A DNA stretch of 64,000 nt from JANMDU01 sp043777675 (GCA_043777675.1 JAYWHR010000010.1:5979-69978), one strand, 5' to 3'. Numbered from the stretch's first letter, positions 32,970 through 41,478 are shown. The notes: generated from the sequence alone by a model not told the origin. Program-made: numbers and translations.

Positions 32970-33550
32970 CAAAATGTAGCCTCTAGCCCTTCCAAGCCGG
33001 TTACTCGACGTGCATCAAATTCTGTGCGCAGCATGGAGAGCACATGCAGCGAATCAAAATCCGCGCTCGCCTGTGAGCCGCGCCCTGAAGGCAAACTACT
33101 CGCGCGCTGCTCTAAGCGAACTGCCTCGCGCAGCGTACCTTCCATGACAAAACCCTCAGAGTCATACAAAGCCTTCGCCCGCACATTGCGCGATTTCACA
33201 TCCAGCCAAAAGCGATGCGCCCCCAAATCATCAAACGCCACGCGCTTGGCCACTCGCAGCGCAGCACGCCCCAACCCCTGCCCTTTGGACTGAATCACCA
33301 TGCGCTTGAGCTCAATCGACTGATGCGGATTGCGACAGCCAATCAGAATTAAAAACCCCACGGCCTCCAAGCCAGAGCCGCCTTCCACAATAAAGTGCCG
33401 CATATCTGGAAACCGAATGGAAGCCTCATGTTGCGTCCGCTCCCATGGCGTGATAAACGGTAAGTTTTCCGCATCCTGCTCCAATGAGAGCACGAAAGCG
33501 ATGTCGCTGGCAAGCGTGGGGCGAAGGCGGATGCGAGGGGCTTGAGTCAT
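32969..33550 (-). CDS. GNAT acetyltransferase, RimI-like
   Basis: This 193-residue protein has a GNAT fold: RLRPTLASDIAFVLSLEQD, a hydrophobic strand VGFLILIG, and the acetyl-CoA loop region QSKGQGLGRAALRVAKRVA near residues 90-108 with the Q/RxxGxG/A pattern. KSRNVRAKALYDSEGFVMEG is typical of the C-terminal part. RimI-like enzymes acetylate protein N-termini or small molecules; the substrate cannot be read from sequence. The ATG at 33550 has AGGAGA about ten bases upstream. It ends in a one-base TGATG overlap with the transglycosylase gene. Confidence 0.85.
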   Translation of the reverse strand: MTQAPRIRLRPTLASDIAFVLSLEQDAENLPFITPWERTQHEASIRFPDMRHFIVEGGSGLEAVGFLILIGCRNPHQSIELKRMVIQSKGQGLGRAALRVAKRVAFDDLGAHRFWLDVKSRNVRAKALYDSEGFVMEGTLREAVRLEQRASSLPSGRGSQASADFDSLHVLSMLRTEFDARRVTGLEGLEATF

Positions 33551-33555
33551 AAAAA

Positions 33556-34584
33556 TCACTCTCCTGCCTGCTTGATACCCAACTCCAACTCACGCCGCAA
33601 GCTCTCACGATCTGGCAGGTAGAGCTGATACTTTTGCACAAAGAGTTGGCTGTTCATGTTGTAAGTAGCATATTCGACCAGCAATTCATCTTTGTTGCGG
33701 CTCAGGATAATACCGATCGGCGGATTGTCGCCTTCAATGTTTTCCTCTTTCGCGAAATAGCCAAGATACATATTCATCTGGCCGATATCGTGATGTTGCA
33801 CATCGCCCAGCTTGAGGTCAATCAACACGAAGCAGCGCAAGATGCGGTGATAGAAAACCAGATCGACTTTGTAATGCGTATTGTCCAGCGTGATGCGGTA
33901 TTGCCGCCCCACAAATGTGAAACCTTTTCCAAGCTCCAACATGAAGCTTTGGAGGTGATCACACAAGACCGTTTCGAGTTGCGTTTCTGAAATATGTGTG
34001 GCTTCGGGAATTTTGAGGAATTCAAAGACGTAAGGCTCCCGCAGCAAATCGCTGGGTTGCTCGATCAGTTGACCTTGAGCCGCCAGCTTCTGGATGCCTT
34101 GCTTGTCTTTGCTAGCCGCAAGCCTCAAAAACAACAAAGATTCTTTCTGTCGCACCAGCTCACGAACCGACCAACGCTCCGCAAAGCTCTGCTTTTCGTA
34201 GAAACTCCTCTCTAACGGATCATCGAGCTTGAGTAGCTCCACAACATGTGACCAGCTCAATAAGTGCGACAGCGTCGCACCTATTGGATAGGCCACATAG
34301 AACTGGCGAATACGAATAAGATTGCTGCGGCTAAATCCCTTGCCATGATGCAAGATCAGGTCGCGGGACAGACGATCCAGCAAACCTGACCCGTAATCTG
34401 CCCTTTCTTGCCCTGCCTGCTCAAATTCAATAATGTGCTGCCCAATCTTCCAGTAGGTATCGATCAACTGTGCATTGACAGCTTGAACGGCACGCCCCTG
34501 CCCTAAGAGTAAAGTGGCCGAGATTTGGCCGACCAGACCTGCGTAGCCTGTGGAGCCAAGGACGGGCTTGACCAAGCTAGCCAT
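33556..34584 (-). CDS. DUF1016 (YhcG-type) PDDEXK nuclease family protein
   Basis: This 342-residue protein has the two DUF1016 parts: an N-terminal helical region (AVQAVNAQLIDTYWKIGQHI, then SRDLILHHGKGFSRSNLIRI) and a C-terminal PDDEXK nuclease domain. The latter has HYKVDLVFYHR (Asp) and CFVLIDLKLGDVQHHDIGQM (D-x-K) near residues 235-265. These are the metal-binding and catalytic residues expected of an active nuclease. The ATG at 34584 overlaps the parE stop as TGATG, so it is translationally coupled to topoisomerase IV. Genes of this family often move between genomes; its biological role is not established. Confidence 0.88.
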   Translation of the reverse strand: MASLVKPVLGSTGYAGLVGQISATLLLGQGRAVQAVNAQLIDTYWKIGQHIIEFEQAGQERADYGSGLLDRLSRDLILHHGKGFSRSNLIRIRQFYVAYPIGATLSHLLSWSHVVELLKLDDPLERSFYEKQSFAERWSVRELVRQKESLLFLRLAASKDKQGIQKLAAQGQLIEQPSDLLREPYVFEFLKIPEATHISETQLETVLCDHLQSFMLELGKGFTFVGRQYRITLDNTHYKVDLVFYHRILRCFVLIDLKLGDVQHHDIGQMNMYLGYFAKEENIEGDNPPIGIILSRNKDELLVEYATYNMNSQLFVQKYQLYLPDRESLRRELELGIKQAGE

Positions 34585-36551
34585 CAAACATCCACCTCCA
34601 CCGAATCCCCATGCAGCTCCATCAGCTCTCTGCGGGCCGCAGCTTCGCCTTTGCCCATCAGTTGGTTGAAGCTATTGCCCGTTTGCGCAAAATCGAGGTT
34701 GCCATATTGAATCGGGAGCAACCGGCGGGTGTCAGGATTGAGCGTCGTTTCCCACAGTTGCTCGGCATTCATTTCCCCTAAGCCTTTGAAGCGGCTGATC
34801 GTCCACTTGCCCTCGGCCACACCTTCTTTGCGAAGCTTGTCGAGGATCGCGGTGAGCTCGCCAGCATCTAGTGCATACACCTTACCAGCGGATTTTTTGC
34901 CACGCGCTGGCGTATCTACGCGAAATAGCGGCGGGCGTGCAACATACAAGTTGCCCGATTCGATCAGCTTGGGGAAATGCTTGAAAAACAGCGTCAGCAG
35001 GAGGACTTGAATGTGTGAGCCGTCCACATCCGCGTCACTCAAAATACAAATCTTGCCGTAGCGCAGGCCGCTCATATCCGGCGAATCATCGGGGCCATGC
35101 GGATCCACGCCAATCGCCACCGAAATATCGTGAATCTCGGTGTTGGCAAACAGGCGATCACGCTCCACTTCCCACGTATTGAGCACTTTCCCACGCAGCG
35201 GCAAAATCGCCTGCGTCTCTTTATCGCGCCCCATCTTGGCTGAGCCGCCAGCAGAATCGCCCTCGACCAAGAACACTTCGTTATGCGCCAAATCTTTGCT
35301 CTCGCAATCGGTGAGCTTGCCCGGCAACACCGCCACCCCGGAGCCTTTGCGCTTTTCTACTTTTTGCCCCGCGCGCTGGCGAGTTTGCGCCGCTTTGATG
35401 GCCAGCTCAGCCAATCTTTTACCGTAATCCACATGTTGATTAAGCCAAAGCTCCATCGCCGGGCGCACGTAGCTGGAAACAAGCCGCACCGCATCACGAG
35501 AATTGAGCCGCTCCTTGATCTGCCCTTGAAACTGCGGATCTAGCACCTTCGCACTCAGCACGTAGGATGCCCGTGCAAACACATCTTCCGGCATCAGCTT
35601 CACACCTTTGGGGAGCAGCGAATGCAAATCCACAAAGCTCTTCACGGCCGTAAACAATCCATCTCGCAGCCCACTGTCATGCGAGCCGCCCGCACTCGTC
35701 GGAATCAAATTCACATAGCTCTCTCGAACGGCATTGCCCTCTTCGGTAAAAGCCACACACCAAGCCGCGCCCTCGCCCTCGGCAAAGGTATCGTTATTTT
35801 CCGCAAAGCCTTCGCCCTCCCAAAGCGGAATCACGGCATCAGCCGGCAAACTTTGCTCCAAGTAATCGCGCAGGCCGCCTTTGTATTGCCAACTTTGCGT
35901 GTCTTTTTTCTTCTCATCGACGAGCGAGACCGTCACGCCGGGCATGAGCACAGCCTTGCTGCGCAGCAAATGCACCAGCTCGGCATGCGGCAGCACCGCG
36001 CTTTCAAAATACTTCGCATCCGGCCAAGCGCGCACGGAAGTGCCGTTTCTGCGATCCCCTTCAATCTGCTTGCGCAGATGCAGCTTCTCAATCACATCAC
36101 CGCCAGAGAACACGAGCTTCGCCACCATGCCCTCACGATGGCTCGTGACTTCCAGCCGCTTAGCCAGCGCATTCGTCACGCTCACGCCCACGCCATGCAA
36201 GCCGCCCGAGAAGCTGTAAGCGCCGCCCTTGCCTTTGTCAAACTTGCCGCCCGCATGCAGCCGCGTAAACACAATCTCCAGCACCGCCACTTTTTCTTCA
36301 GGGTGCATGCCAAACGGAATGCCGCGCCCATCGTCATGCACGCTCACCGAACCATCTGAGTGCAGCTCCACCTTGAGCCGTTTGCCATGCCCAGCCAGCG
36401 CCTCATCCGCCGAGTTATCCAGCACCTCTTGAATAATGTGTAGCGGATTATCAGTGCGCGTATACATGCCCGGCCGCTGCTTGACGGGCTCCAGCCCCTT
36501 GAGCACACGGATCGAGCCTTCGGAATATTGAGTAGGTAACTTGTCTGCCAT
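34584..36551 (-). CDS. parE: DNA topoisomerase IV subunit B
   Basis: This 655-residue ATPase subunit pairs with ParC. The N-terminal GHKL ATPase has NSADEALAGHGKRL, DDGRGIPFGMHPEEK, and FSGGLHGVGVSVTNALA. The transducer domain follows, then the TOPRIM part with VEGDSAGGSAKMGRDKETQA and DADVDGSHIQVLLL, including the acidic residues that bind Mg. The length is normal. It is the first gene of a leftward cluster that includes the DUF1016 nuclease, acetyltransferase, lytic transglycosylase, degenerate GGDEF protein and parC. Confidence 0.96.
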   Translation of the reverse strand: MADKLPTQYSEGSIRVLKGLEPVKQRPGMYTRTDNPLHIIQEVLDNSADEALAGHGKRLKVELHSDGSVSVHDDGRGIPFGMHPEEKVAVLEIVFTRLHAGGKFDKGKGGAYSFSGGLHGVGVSVTNALAKRLEVTSHREGMVAKLVFSGGDVIEKLHLRKQIEGDRRNGTSVRAWPDAKYFESAVLPHAELVHLLRSKAVLMPGVTVSLVDEKKKDTQSWQYKGGLRDYLEQSLPADAVIPLWEGEGFAENNDTFAEGEGAAWCVAFTEEGNAVRESYVNLIPTSAGGSHDSGLRDGLFTAVKSFVDLHSLLPKGVKLMPEDVFARASYVLSAKVLDPQFQGQIKERLNSRDAVRLVSSYVRPAMELWLNQHVDYGKRLAELAIKAAQTRQRAGQKVEKRKGSGVAVLPGKLTDCESKDLAHNEVFLVEGDSAGGSAKMGRDKETQAILPLRGKVLNTWEVERDRLFANTEIHDISVAIGVDPHGPDDSPDMSGLRYGKICILSDADVDGSHIQVLLLTLFFKHFPKLIESGNLYVARPPLFRVDTPARGKKSAGKVYALDAGELTAILDKLRKEGVAEGKWTISRFKGLGEMNAEQLWETTLNPDTRRLLPIQYGNLDFAQTGNSFNQLMGKGEAAARRELMELHGDSVEVDV

Positions 36552-36680
36552 GAGAGCGATTGTAGTGGCTAGACAATCAAAAACTGGCTAAAAAAACAGC
36601 GTTATGGTTTAATGTCCGTTAAATTGGCTCTTTATCTATTCTGGTTGAGACTATTCAATTAACACTTTTGAGGACGCAAT

Positions 36681-38201
36681 ATGGCAATCTTTGGTATCGA
36701 GAAAAAAGAACTAGACGACCTAAAGCAAAGCCTCAACCAAAGATTTTTGGCAGTATCAGAGCAGATAGCCAAGTTGCAGCAAGCAGTTGACAGTAAGGTT
36801 ACAGAATCCGAGGAAACTGCTAAGGCAGCAGCAACTAGTGCTGTACAGAATCAAGAACGCGTGCAAGAAATCGTCGCGCAAGTATCGGGCGTTACAAAAG
36901 AAATTGAAGTTCTCAAGAGTGCAATCGAGCAAGAATTTACTGCAATAGGAAAAATAAGTGAAAAAGCTATTGGTTTTGAGGAAACACTTCAAGCACAATT
37001 AAGTAACAGTAAGAGTGGCTACGACGGGTTTCTTGCACAGCAAGAAAAAATTGATTCTGAAATCGCTGATTTGTCGAAAAAAATAGAAACAGCTAATAGT
37101 TATGTTCAGACTGCTGAGGCTCTACCAAATTCGCTCAGTGAAGTACAAAAGAGCCTAGCAGAGGCAAAAAATTCGTACGAAACAATAAAAAATACTCTTT
37201 CCCACGCCGTAAGCAGGAAAAGTGAAATTGATGATTTGCACAAGAAAATACTTGGCGAGAATCTTGTCGACGAAGAGGGAAAAACTGAACACATTAATGG
37301 AATTAAAGACGATTTAGAAAAAGCTTACCACTTGCTATCAGAGAATGCTATAAATCTCAATGAGAGCATAAAATCCGCCACAGAGAAAGCCATCGTGGCA
37401 AATGATGTAACTCTTGAGAAAATCAAACTACAGTACGATGATCTATTGAAGTCCGCTGGTGATCGTTACACAGCAGTGAATGCGCAGTTAACAGGACTTC
37501 TGCCCGGTGCGATGGCCGAAGGGTTAAGTGCAGCATACGAGAAGAAAAAAGTGGATGAAGAGAACTCTCTATTGCGGTACGAGGTAAATTTCAAAAATGC
37601 CATCACAGGTCTTGTTTTTATTTCGCTCATTCCTTTGGCTGTTGATCTTTACTTATTAGTTGGTCTTAACAAAGATTTAGTGCAAGTCATCAAAGATACC
37701 CCGAGCTTGATTGTTGCAATACTGCCGCTTTACTTCCCTGTACTCTGGTTAGCTTATTCAGCAAACAAGAGGCTGAATCTATCGAAACGACTCATAGAAG
37801 AATACACACATAAATTAGTTTTGGGTAAAACATTCTCGGGACTATCCAATCAAATTGAAACGCTGTCTCACCAAGATGAAATCAAAGATGAGCTAAGGAC
37901 ACGACTTTTGTTCAACGTTCTGCAAGTTAGTGCAGAAAACCCCGGCAAACTCATCACCAATTACAACAAAACGGATCACCCATTAATGGAAGCATTGGAA
38001 AACAGCTCGAAGCTTTCAGACTCGGTTGAACGACTTGCCAAGATTCCAGGCTTTTCAGCTCTCGCTCGAAAGCTTGCAGATAAAAATGACCTTTTGTTGA
38101 AAACCCAAGCAGACAAAGTGGTTCACGGTATGAATTCGCAAGCTGCTTTTGATAACTCAATATCTACGCAAACTGCTAAAACCGATAATTCTCCCTCATG
38201 A
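36681..38201 (+). CDS. Unrecognised coiled-coil membrane protein, AT-rich
   Basis: This 506-residue protein does not match a family I can name. Residues 1-260 are almost entirely predicted coiled coil (LNQRFLAVSEQIAKLQQAVD, EIADLSKKIETANSYVQ). A segment LLPGAMAEGLSAAYEKKKVD near 274-293 precedes two hydrophobic stretches at about 313-333 and 345-362, which look like a transmembrane hairpin. The rest is helical and polar with a low-complexity tail. The ATG at 36681 follows GAGG. Base composition is more AT-rich than its neighbours, which suggests acquisition. It lies between parE and a toxin-antitoxin-like pair. A role in membrane sensing or defence is a guess only. Confidence 0.7.
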   Translation: MAIFGIEKKELDDLKQSLNQRFLAVSEQIAKLQQAVDSKVTESEETAKAAATSAVQNQERVQEIVAQVSGVTKEIEVLKSAIEQEFTAIGKISEKAIGFEETLQAQLSNSKSGYDGFLAQQEKIDSEIADLSKKIETANSYVQTAEALPNSLSEVQKSLAEAKNSYETIKNTLSHAVSRKSEIDDLHKKILGENLVDEEGKTEHINGIKDDLEKAYHLLSENAINLNESIKSATEKAIVANDVTLEKIKLQYDDLLKSAGDRYTAVNAQLTGLLPGAMAEGLSAAYEKKKVDEENSLLRYEVNFKNAITGLVFISLIPLAVDLYLLVGLNKDLVQVIKDTPSLIVAILPLYFPVLWLAYSANKRLNLSKRLIEEYTHKLVLGKTFSGLSNQIETLSHQDEIKDELRTRLLFNVLQVSAENPGKLITNYNKTDHPLMEALENSSKLSDSVERLAKIPGFSALARKLADKNDLLLKTQADKVVHGMNSQAAFDNSISTQTAKTDNSPS

Positions 38202-38252
38202 AAAACGCTATCGCACTTAGAGTCTTTCAATAGCAATTTTCCTGAATCGATT

Positions 38253-38310
38253 ACTACTATTTCAATAGCATTCCGCGCATTATTTATGCCGGCTACATGC
38301 CGATTTCTTT
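38253..38310 (+). repeat. Dispersed CCGGC repeat, copy 8 (forward)
   Basis: CTACTATTTCAATAGCATTC and CGCGCAT are followed by the core TATTTATGCCGGCTA (38281-38295) and ATGCCGATTTC. It lies intergenic between the coiled-coil gene and the zeta-toxin-like gene. A second TTTCAATAGCAATTTT at 38225-38240 resembles another partial 5' end. Confidence 0.8.
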
Positions 38311-38361
38311 TAATAAATATCGCTGACTGCCCATGCACGCAGCACATGAATTTCATCTCAA

Positions 38362-38961
38362 CTATTCGCCGTTACCCAACACCTGCGCAGCCCATACAGG
38401 CAGCGGCTCATGCAGCACCTGCGTGCGCGCGCCTTCGCAAGCGGCGATCAAGCGATGCGTGCCGGGTTGCACCGTGCCTGAGTCGTGCAACAGGGCTGCA
38501 TCTGCTAGGCGCACGGCTAGGCGCAGATTGGCCAGGGTGCGGGGGTAGCGGGCGAGGATGCGCTCGGCGGGGACGTCGTGGCCGCCTTCGCGGATGCGCT
38601 GGCTCACGCGGGCCAGCAATTTTTCGGGATGATCCATGCAGACGACGAGCAGCATGACGAGATAGCCCTGAGCCTGCGCCTCTTGGATGAGGGCGAGCTT
38701 GGATTCGTGGGAGAAGACGGTTTCACTCACCAAGCTCTTGCCTGCGGCTAATAAATCAGCGCGGCGTTGATCGGCCCAGAGCCTTGCCGCCTCGGAGCGC
38801 TGCTGCAAATCGGGGATGTGCTGCAAATGCTCGGCTTCATACAAATCGGCGTTGACGAACTCTGCGTCAACAGGCACTTTTCCTGCGGCGAGCAGGGCTT
38901 TGTAGAGGGTGGATTTGCCCGCGCCGTTGGGGCCAGCCAGCAAATAGAAAACGGGCTTCAT
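38362..38961 (-). CDS. Zeta toxin-like kinase
   Basis: This 199-residue P-loop protein begins MKPVFYLLAGPNGAGKST with a Walker A motif at about residues 10-18. It continues with VDAEFVNADLYEAEH, a SLVSETVFSHESKLALI segment and RISQ-like basic residues, all as in the zeta-toxin branch of P-loop kinases. Zeta toxins phosphorylate UDP-N-acetylglucosamine and block wall synthesis; some relatives have other targets, so toxicity is inferred. The gene for a ParD-like protein ends 21 bases upstream in the same direction, giving an antitoxin-first order. The pair differs from the classical epsilon/zeta pair. Confidence 0.8.
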   Translation of the reverse strand: MKPVFYLLAGPNGAGKSTLYKALLAAGKVPVDAEFVNADLYEAEHLQHIPDLQQRSEAARLWADQRRADLLAAGKSLVSETVFSHESKLALIQEAQAQGYLVMLLVVCMDHPEKLLARVSQRIREGGHDVPAERILARYPRTLANLRLAVRLADAALLHDSGTVQPGTHRLIAACEGARTQVLHEPLPVWAAQVLGNGE

Positions 38962-38982
38962 GCAGCGGCAATGAAGACCAAT

Positions 38983-39354
38983 TTAAGCCGCAAGGCGTTG
39001 GGCGTTATTTGCAGAAGCTTTGGCGGCATTGCTGGCCACCACTTGCCGCACATGCGCGGCAAGCGCGCCGGAGCGATCGAAGGCGATGAAATCGGCCATC
39101 AAAGATTGGGCTTGGGAAGAATTGGCTTGCGAGGGCAATGCTGATGCAGCAGGCTCCATCACCGCCTGCACTTCGCGCACCGTGATGCCCGATTCTTCGA
39201 CCGCTTTACCCAGCATGGCCCAATATTCGATTTGGCCTGCGGTGGAGCGGCGAAAGGTGAGTGCGGCTGTGCGGGCATCGCTCACCAAAGGAGCGGGGAG
39301 CTTCACGGAATGGAAGCTTGAACTGGCAAGAGAAGAAACCACAGCAGAAGTCAT
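38983..39354 (-). CDS. ParD-like antitoxin family protein
   Basis: This 123-residue protein has the ParD-like pattern in its N-terminal half: VKLPAPLVSDARTAALTFRR and STAGQIEYWAMLGKAVEE, which resemble a ribbon-helix-helix DNA-binding fold. The C-terminal half is Ala/Ser/Gln-rich and helical and could contact the toxin. The start follows GAGGTGATGCG. A consensus -10 lies 40 bases upstream with two ATTGAT direct repeats beside it, fitting autoregulation by the antitoxin. It is placed directly before the zeta-toxin-like gene. Confidence 0.75.
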   Translation of the reverse strand: MTSAVVSSLASSSFHSVKLPAPLVSDARTAALTFRRSTAGQIEYWAMLGKAVEESGITVREVQAVMEPAASALPSQANSSQAQSLMADFIAFDRSGALAAHVRQVVASNAAKASANNAQRLAA

Positions 39355-39389
39355 CGCATCACCTCATTTGCGTGGAAAAGCCACGATGT

Positions 39390-39411
39390 ATTGATTATAT
39401 TAAAAATTGAT
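39390..39411 (-). promoter_or_regulatory. Putative promoter/operator of the ParD-like/zeta pair
   Basis: On the minus strand TATAAT (39394-39399) lies 40 bases before the start codon. Two ATTGAT direct repeats (39390-39395 and 39406-39411) flank or overlap it. A CGTGG-AAAAG-CCACG hairpin (39371-39385) lies closer to the gene. Binding by the antitoxin is inferred. Confidence 0.4.
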
Positions 39412-39478
39412 GAATTGCGCCATAAAAAACCAATACGCGCCTTAAAGGTTTATTTTGCGCCATTTTGCATCTTAATGA

Positions 39479-40474
39479 TTACTTTTGCCACCGCCGCCAA
39501 TACGCCGCTGCCACCCGATACGTGCCCTGCTGCACGCGCAGCGTGGTTTGCAGATCGTGCCCATAGCCGCCGCCCATGGCAAAAGCCAAGGGAATGCGCC
39601 GCTGCCAAGCCCAATCCATCACGCGGCGATCTCGCGCCTCTAGCCCATCATAAGTGAGCTTCAAGCGGCCGAGCCTGTCGCCTTCATGCGGATCGGCTCC
39701 TGCGAGGTACAAGATCAGCCTAGGGGGATACGGACAGAAAAACAGCCGCTCAAGCTCATCGAGCGCTTGATCTAGCGCGGCCAAATATTCATCATCGCTG
39801 CAACCATCTGGCAAATCCACATCCAAATCGCTGGCCTCTTTGCGAAACGGGAAATTTTTTGCGCCATGCATCGACAGGGTGAACACGCTCTCGTCGCCTT
39901 GAAAAATACGCGCTGTGCCGTTGCCTTGATGCACATCCAAATCAATGATCGCCACGCGCAGCGGCCGCGTGCTGCCATACCTGCGGCCCCATTCGCTTTG
40001 CATCAGCCGCGCCGTGACTGCGAAATCGTTAAACACGCAGAAGCCACCGCCTCTATCGGCATAGCTGTGATGCGTGCCGCCGGCGAGATTGGCGGCGATG
40101 CCTTGCGCAGCGTTGGCGCTCAAGCCTGAGCTCATGCGCGAATCCATCCAGCCAAGTGCTGAGCGCGCAGCGGCAACGCTCGCCCCCACTGAGCGGCGCG
40201 CTCTTTCTGCCATCGCTTCACTCCACGGAAAGCCAATCTCCCGCATGATCTTCGGATCAAGCGCGCCTTGCTCCACCCCAAGCGAAATGCCGCGAATATA
40301 GGCTGGCGTGTGCACCAAAGCCAGCTCACCATCAGTCGAAGCCGGCGCAACTTGCATCTGCACTTGCTGTAAATGCGTAGTGAGCCAATCGCGCAGCATT
40401 TTGTACTTGGGCATCGGAAAGCGATGGCCTTCTGGTAAGGGGAGTACGAATTGATCGGCGTAGAAGGCGTGCAT
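39479..40474 (-). CDS. Histone deacetylase family protein (class II-like amidohydrolase)
   Basis: This 331-residue zinc-dependent deacetylase-like protein shows the family motifs in order: ALVHTPAYI, AGGTHHSYADRGGGFCVFND with paired His, AIIDLDVHQGNGTARIF with zinc-binding Asp and His, LSMHGAKNFPF, LAGADPHEGD, and GGGYGHD. Bacterial members hydrolyse acetylated polyamines, acetoin-related or other amides; the substrate is unknown. It is leftward, with a dispersed repeat copy in its upstream region, and is divergent from the phasin gene. Confidence 0.92.
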   Translation of the reverse strand: MHAFYADQFVLPLPEGHRFPMPKYKMLRDWLTTHLQQVQMQVAPASTDGELALVHTPAYIRGISLGVEQGALDPKIMREIGFPWSEAMAERARRSVGASVAAARSALGWMDSRMSSGLSANAAQGIAANLAGGTHHSYADRGGGFCVFNDFAVTARLMQSEWGRRYGSTRPLRVAIIDLDVHQGNGTARIFQGDESVFTLSMHGAKNFPFRKEASDLDVDLPDGCSDDEYLAALDQALDELERLFFCPYPPRLILYLAGADPHEGDRLGRLKLTYDGLEARDRRVMDWAWQRRIPLAFAMGGGYGHDLQTTLRVQQGTYRVAAAYWRRWQK

Positions 40475-40489
40475 GGCCGCAATTGTGGC

Positions 40490-40548
40490 TCACTATGAAT
40501 TGCATAGCGCTCCGCGCTGTTTATACGCCGGCCATCTGCTCAAAACGA
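40490..40548 (+). repeat. Dispersed CCGGC repeat, copy 9 (forward)
   Basis: CTATGAATTGCATAGCGCTC and CGCGCTG precede the core TTTATACGCCGGCCA (40520-40534). It lies 16 bases upstream of the deacetylase start and about 70 bases before the phasin operator. Confidence 0.75.
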
Positions 40549-40615
40549 TTGAAAAACAGGGAGAAAAGTCTGCTCAAACCGCCTCGATCTAGAGTTAGTC
40601 TTCTAAACAACACAT

Positions 40616-40638
40616 TTTTTGCTGCACCGCAGCAAAAA
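40616..40638 (+). promoter_or_regulatory. Putative PhaR operator upstream of the phasin gene
   Basis: TTTTTGCTGC (40616-40625) and GCAGCAAAAA (40629-40638) form a perfect 10-bp inverted repeat around ACC. It contains CTGC-N3-GCAG, the site type known for the PHA-responsive repressor PhaR. A second TGCA-rich site, TTGCAGTGCAGCAA, lies at 40681-40694 near the predicted transcription start. Confidence 0.65.
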
Positions 40639-40642
40639 GGGC

Positions 40643-40670
40643 TTGCATTGCAGCGGGATTACCCTATACT
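40643..40670 (+). promoter_or_regulatory. Phasin promoter
   Basis: TTGCAT (40643-40648) and TATACT (40665-40670) are spaced by 16 bases and match sigma-70 -35 and -10 elements. The predicted start falls near 40677, at the edge of the second TGCA-rich site, so repressor binding on both sides would block the promoter. Confidence 0.65.
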
Positions 40671-40724
40671 TGCGTTTATGTTGCAGTGCAGCAAAACATT
40701 TTTAACCCACTAGGAGTACACACC

Positions 40725-41267
40725 ATGTTGACCGTAGAACAAGTTCTCGCCGCTCAGAAAGCTAATTTTGACACTCTATTTGGCTTGACCAACAAAGCCT
40801 TCGCTGGCGTGGAAAAGCTCGTTGAGCTGAACATTACCGCTGGCAAAGCAGCACTTGGCGAAGCCGCTGAGAGCACCCACGCTGCTTTGAGCGTGAAAGA
40901 TGCGCAAGAGCTGATGGCTCTGCAATCTTCCTTCCTGCAGCCGATGGCTGAAAAAAGCATGGCCTACAGCCGACACTTCTATGACATCGCCTCTGGCACT
41001 GGCGCTGAGTTCACCTCCGCTTTCGAAGCACAAACCGCTGCTGCACAAAAGCAGTTTGCCGGTTTGGTTGAGACCCTGGCTAAGAACGCACCTGCCGGCT
41101 CTGAGTCTGCTGTTGCCGTGATGAAGAGCGCTGTGGCCGCTGCCGGTAATGCTTACGACGCTGTGCAAAAAGCCGTGAAACAAGCATCCGATTTGGCTGA
41201 GCAAAACATCGCCTCGGTGAGCCAACAAGCTGTTGCCTCCACCAAAGCCGCTGCTAAGAAGCGTTAA
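40725..41267 (+). CDS. phaP: Phasin family protein (PHA granule-associated)
   Basis: This 180-residue, highly helical, Ala-rich protein matches the Phasin_2 family of beta-proteobacteria: VEQVLAAQKANFDTLFGLTN near the start, then FAGVEKLVELN and MAYSRHFYDIASGTGAEF. Phasins coat polyhydroxyalkanoate granules and control their size and number. The ATG at 40725 follows TAGGAG. The C-terminus is a Lys/Ala-rich tail (STKAAAKKR). The CTGC-N3-GCAG operator and a second TGCA-rich site upstream suggest repression by PhaR when no polymer is present. No PHA synthase lies in this window. Confidence 0.92.
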   Translation: MLTVEQVLAAQKANFDTLFGLTNKAFAGVEKLVELNITAGKAALGEAAESTHAALSVKDAQELMALQSSFLQPMAEKSMAYSRHFYDIASGTGAEFTSAFEAQTAAAQKQFAGLVETLAKNAPAGSESAVAVMKSAVAAAGNAYDAVQKAVKQASDLAEQNIASVSQQAVASTKAAAKKR

Positions 41268-41446
41268 TTTTTCTTTGCCTCTAGCGTGCGAGCTCAAAGC
41301 CTTGAATTCAATGACTTTGTGCCCACCTGTTTAGAGTCAGATACCAAGACGATTTGTGTACCTAGACTGCACAATCTCGTTATTGAATCTGAGAAGGTTG
41401 TCTCCTCGGGTCCTTGTTGAGCTGCAAAGCTCTGGGATCCAGTTCA
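41268..41446. other. Intergenic stretch after the phasin gene
   Basis: These 179 bases between the phasin stop and its terminator contain no open frame of note. GAGCTGCAAAGCTC near 41419 is a small hairpin. A small RNA or a long 3' untranslated region is possible but unsupported. Confidence 0.3.
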
Positions 41447-41478
41447 AAGCCTAGTTCTTCGGAACTAGGCTTTTTTTT
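41447..41478 (+). terminator. Rho-independent terminator after the phasin gene
   Basis: AAGCCTAGTTC (41447-41457) pairs with GAACTAGGCTT (41462-41472) around a stable TTCG tetraloop and is followed by eight T. It is the strongest terminator in the window. Confidence 0.92.
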
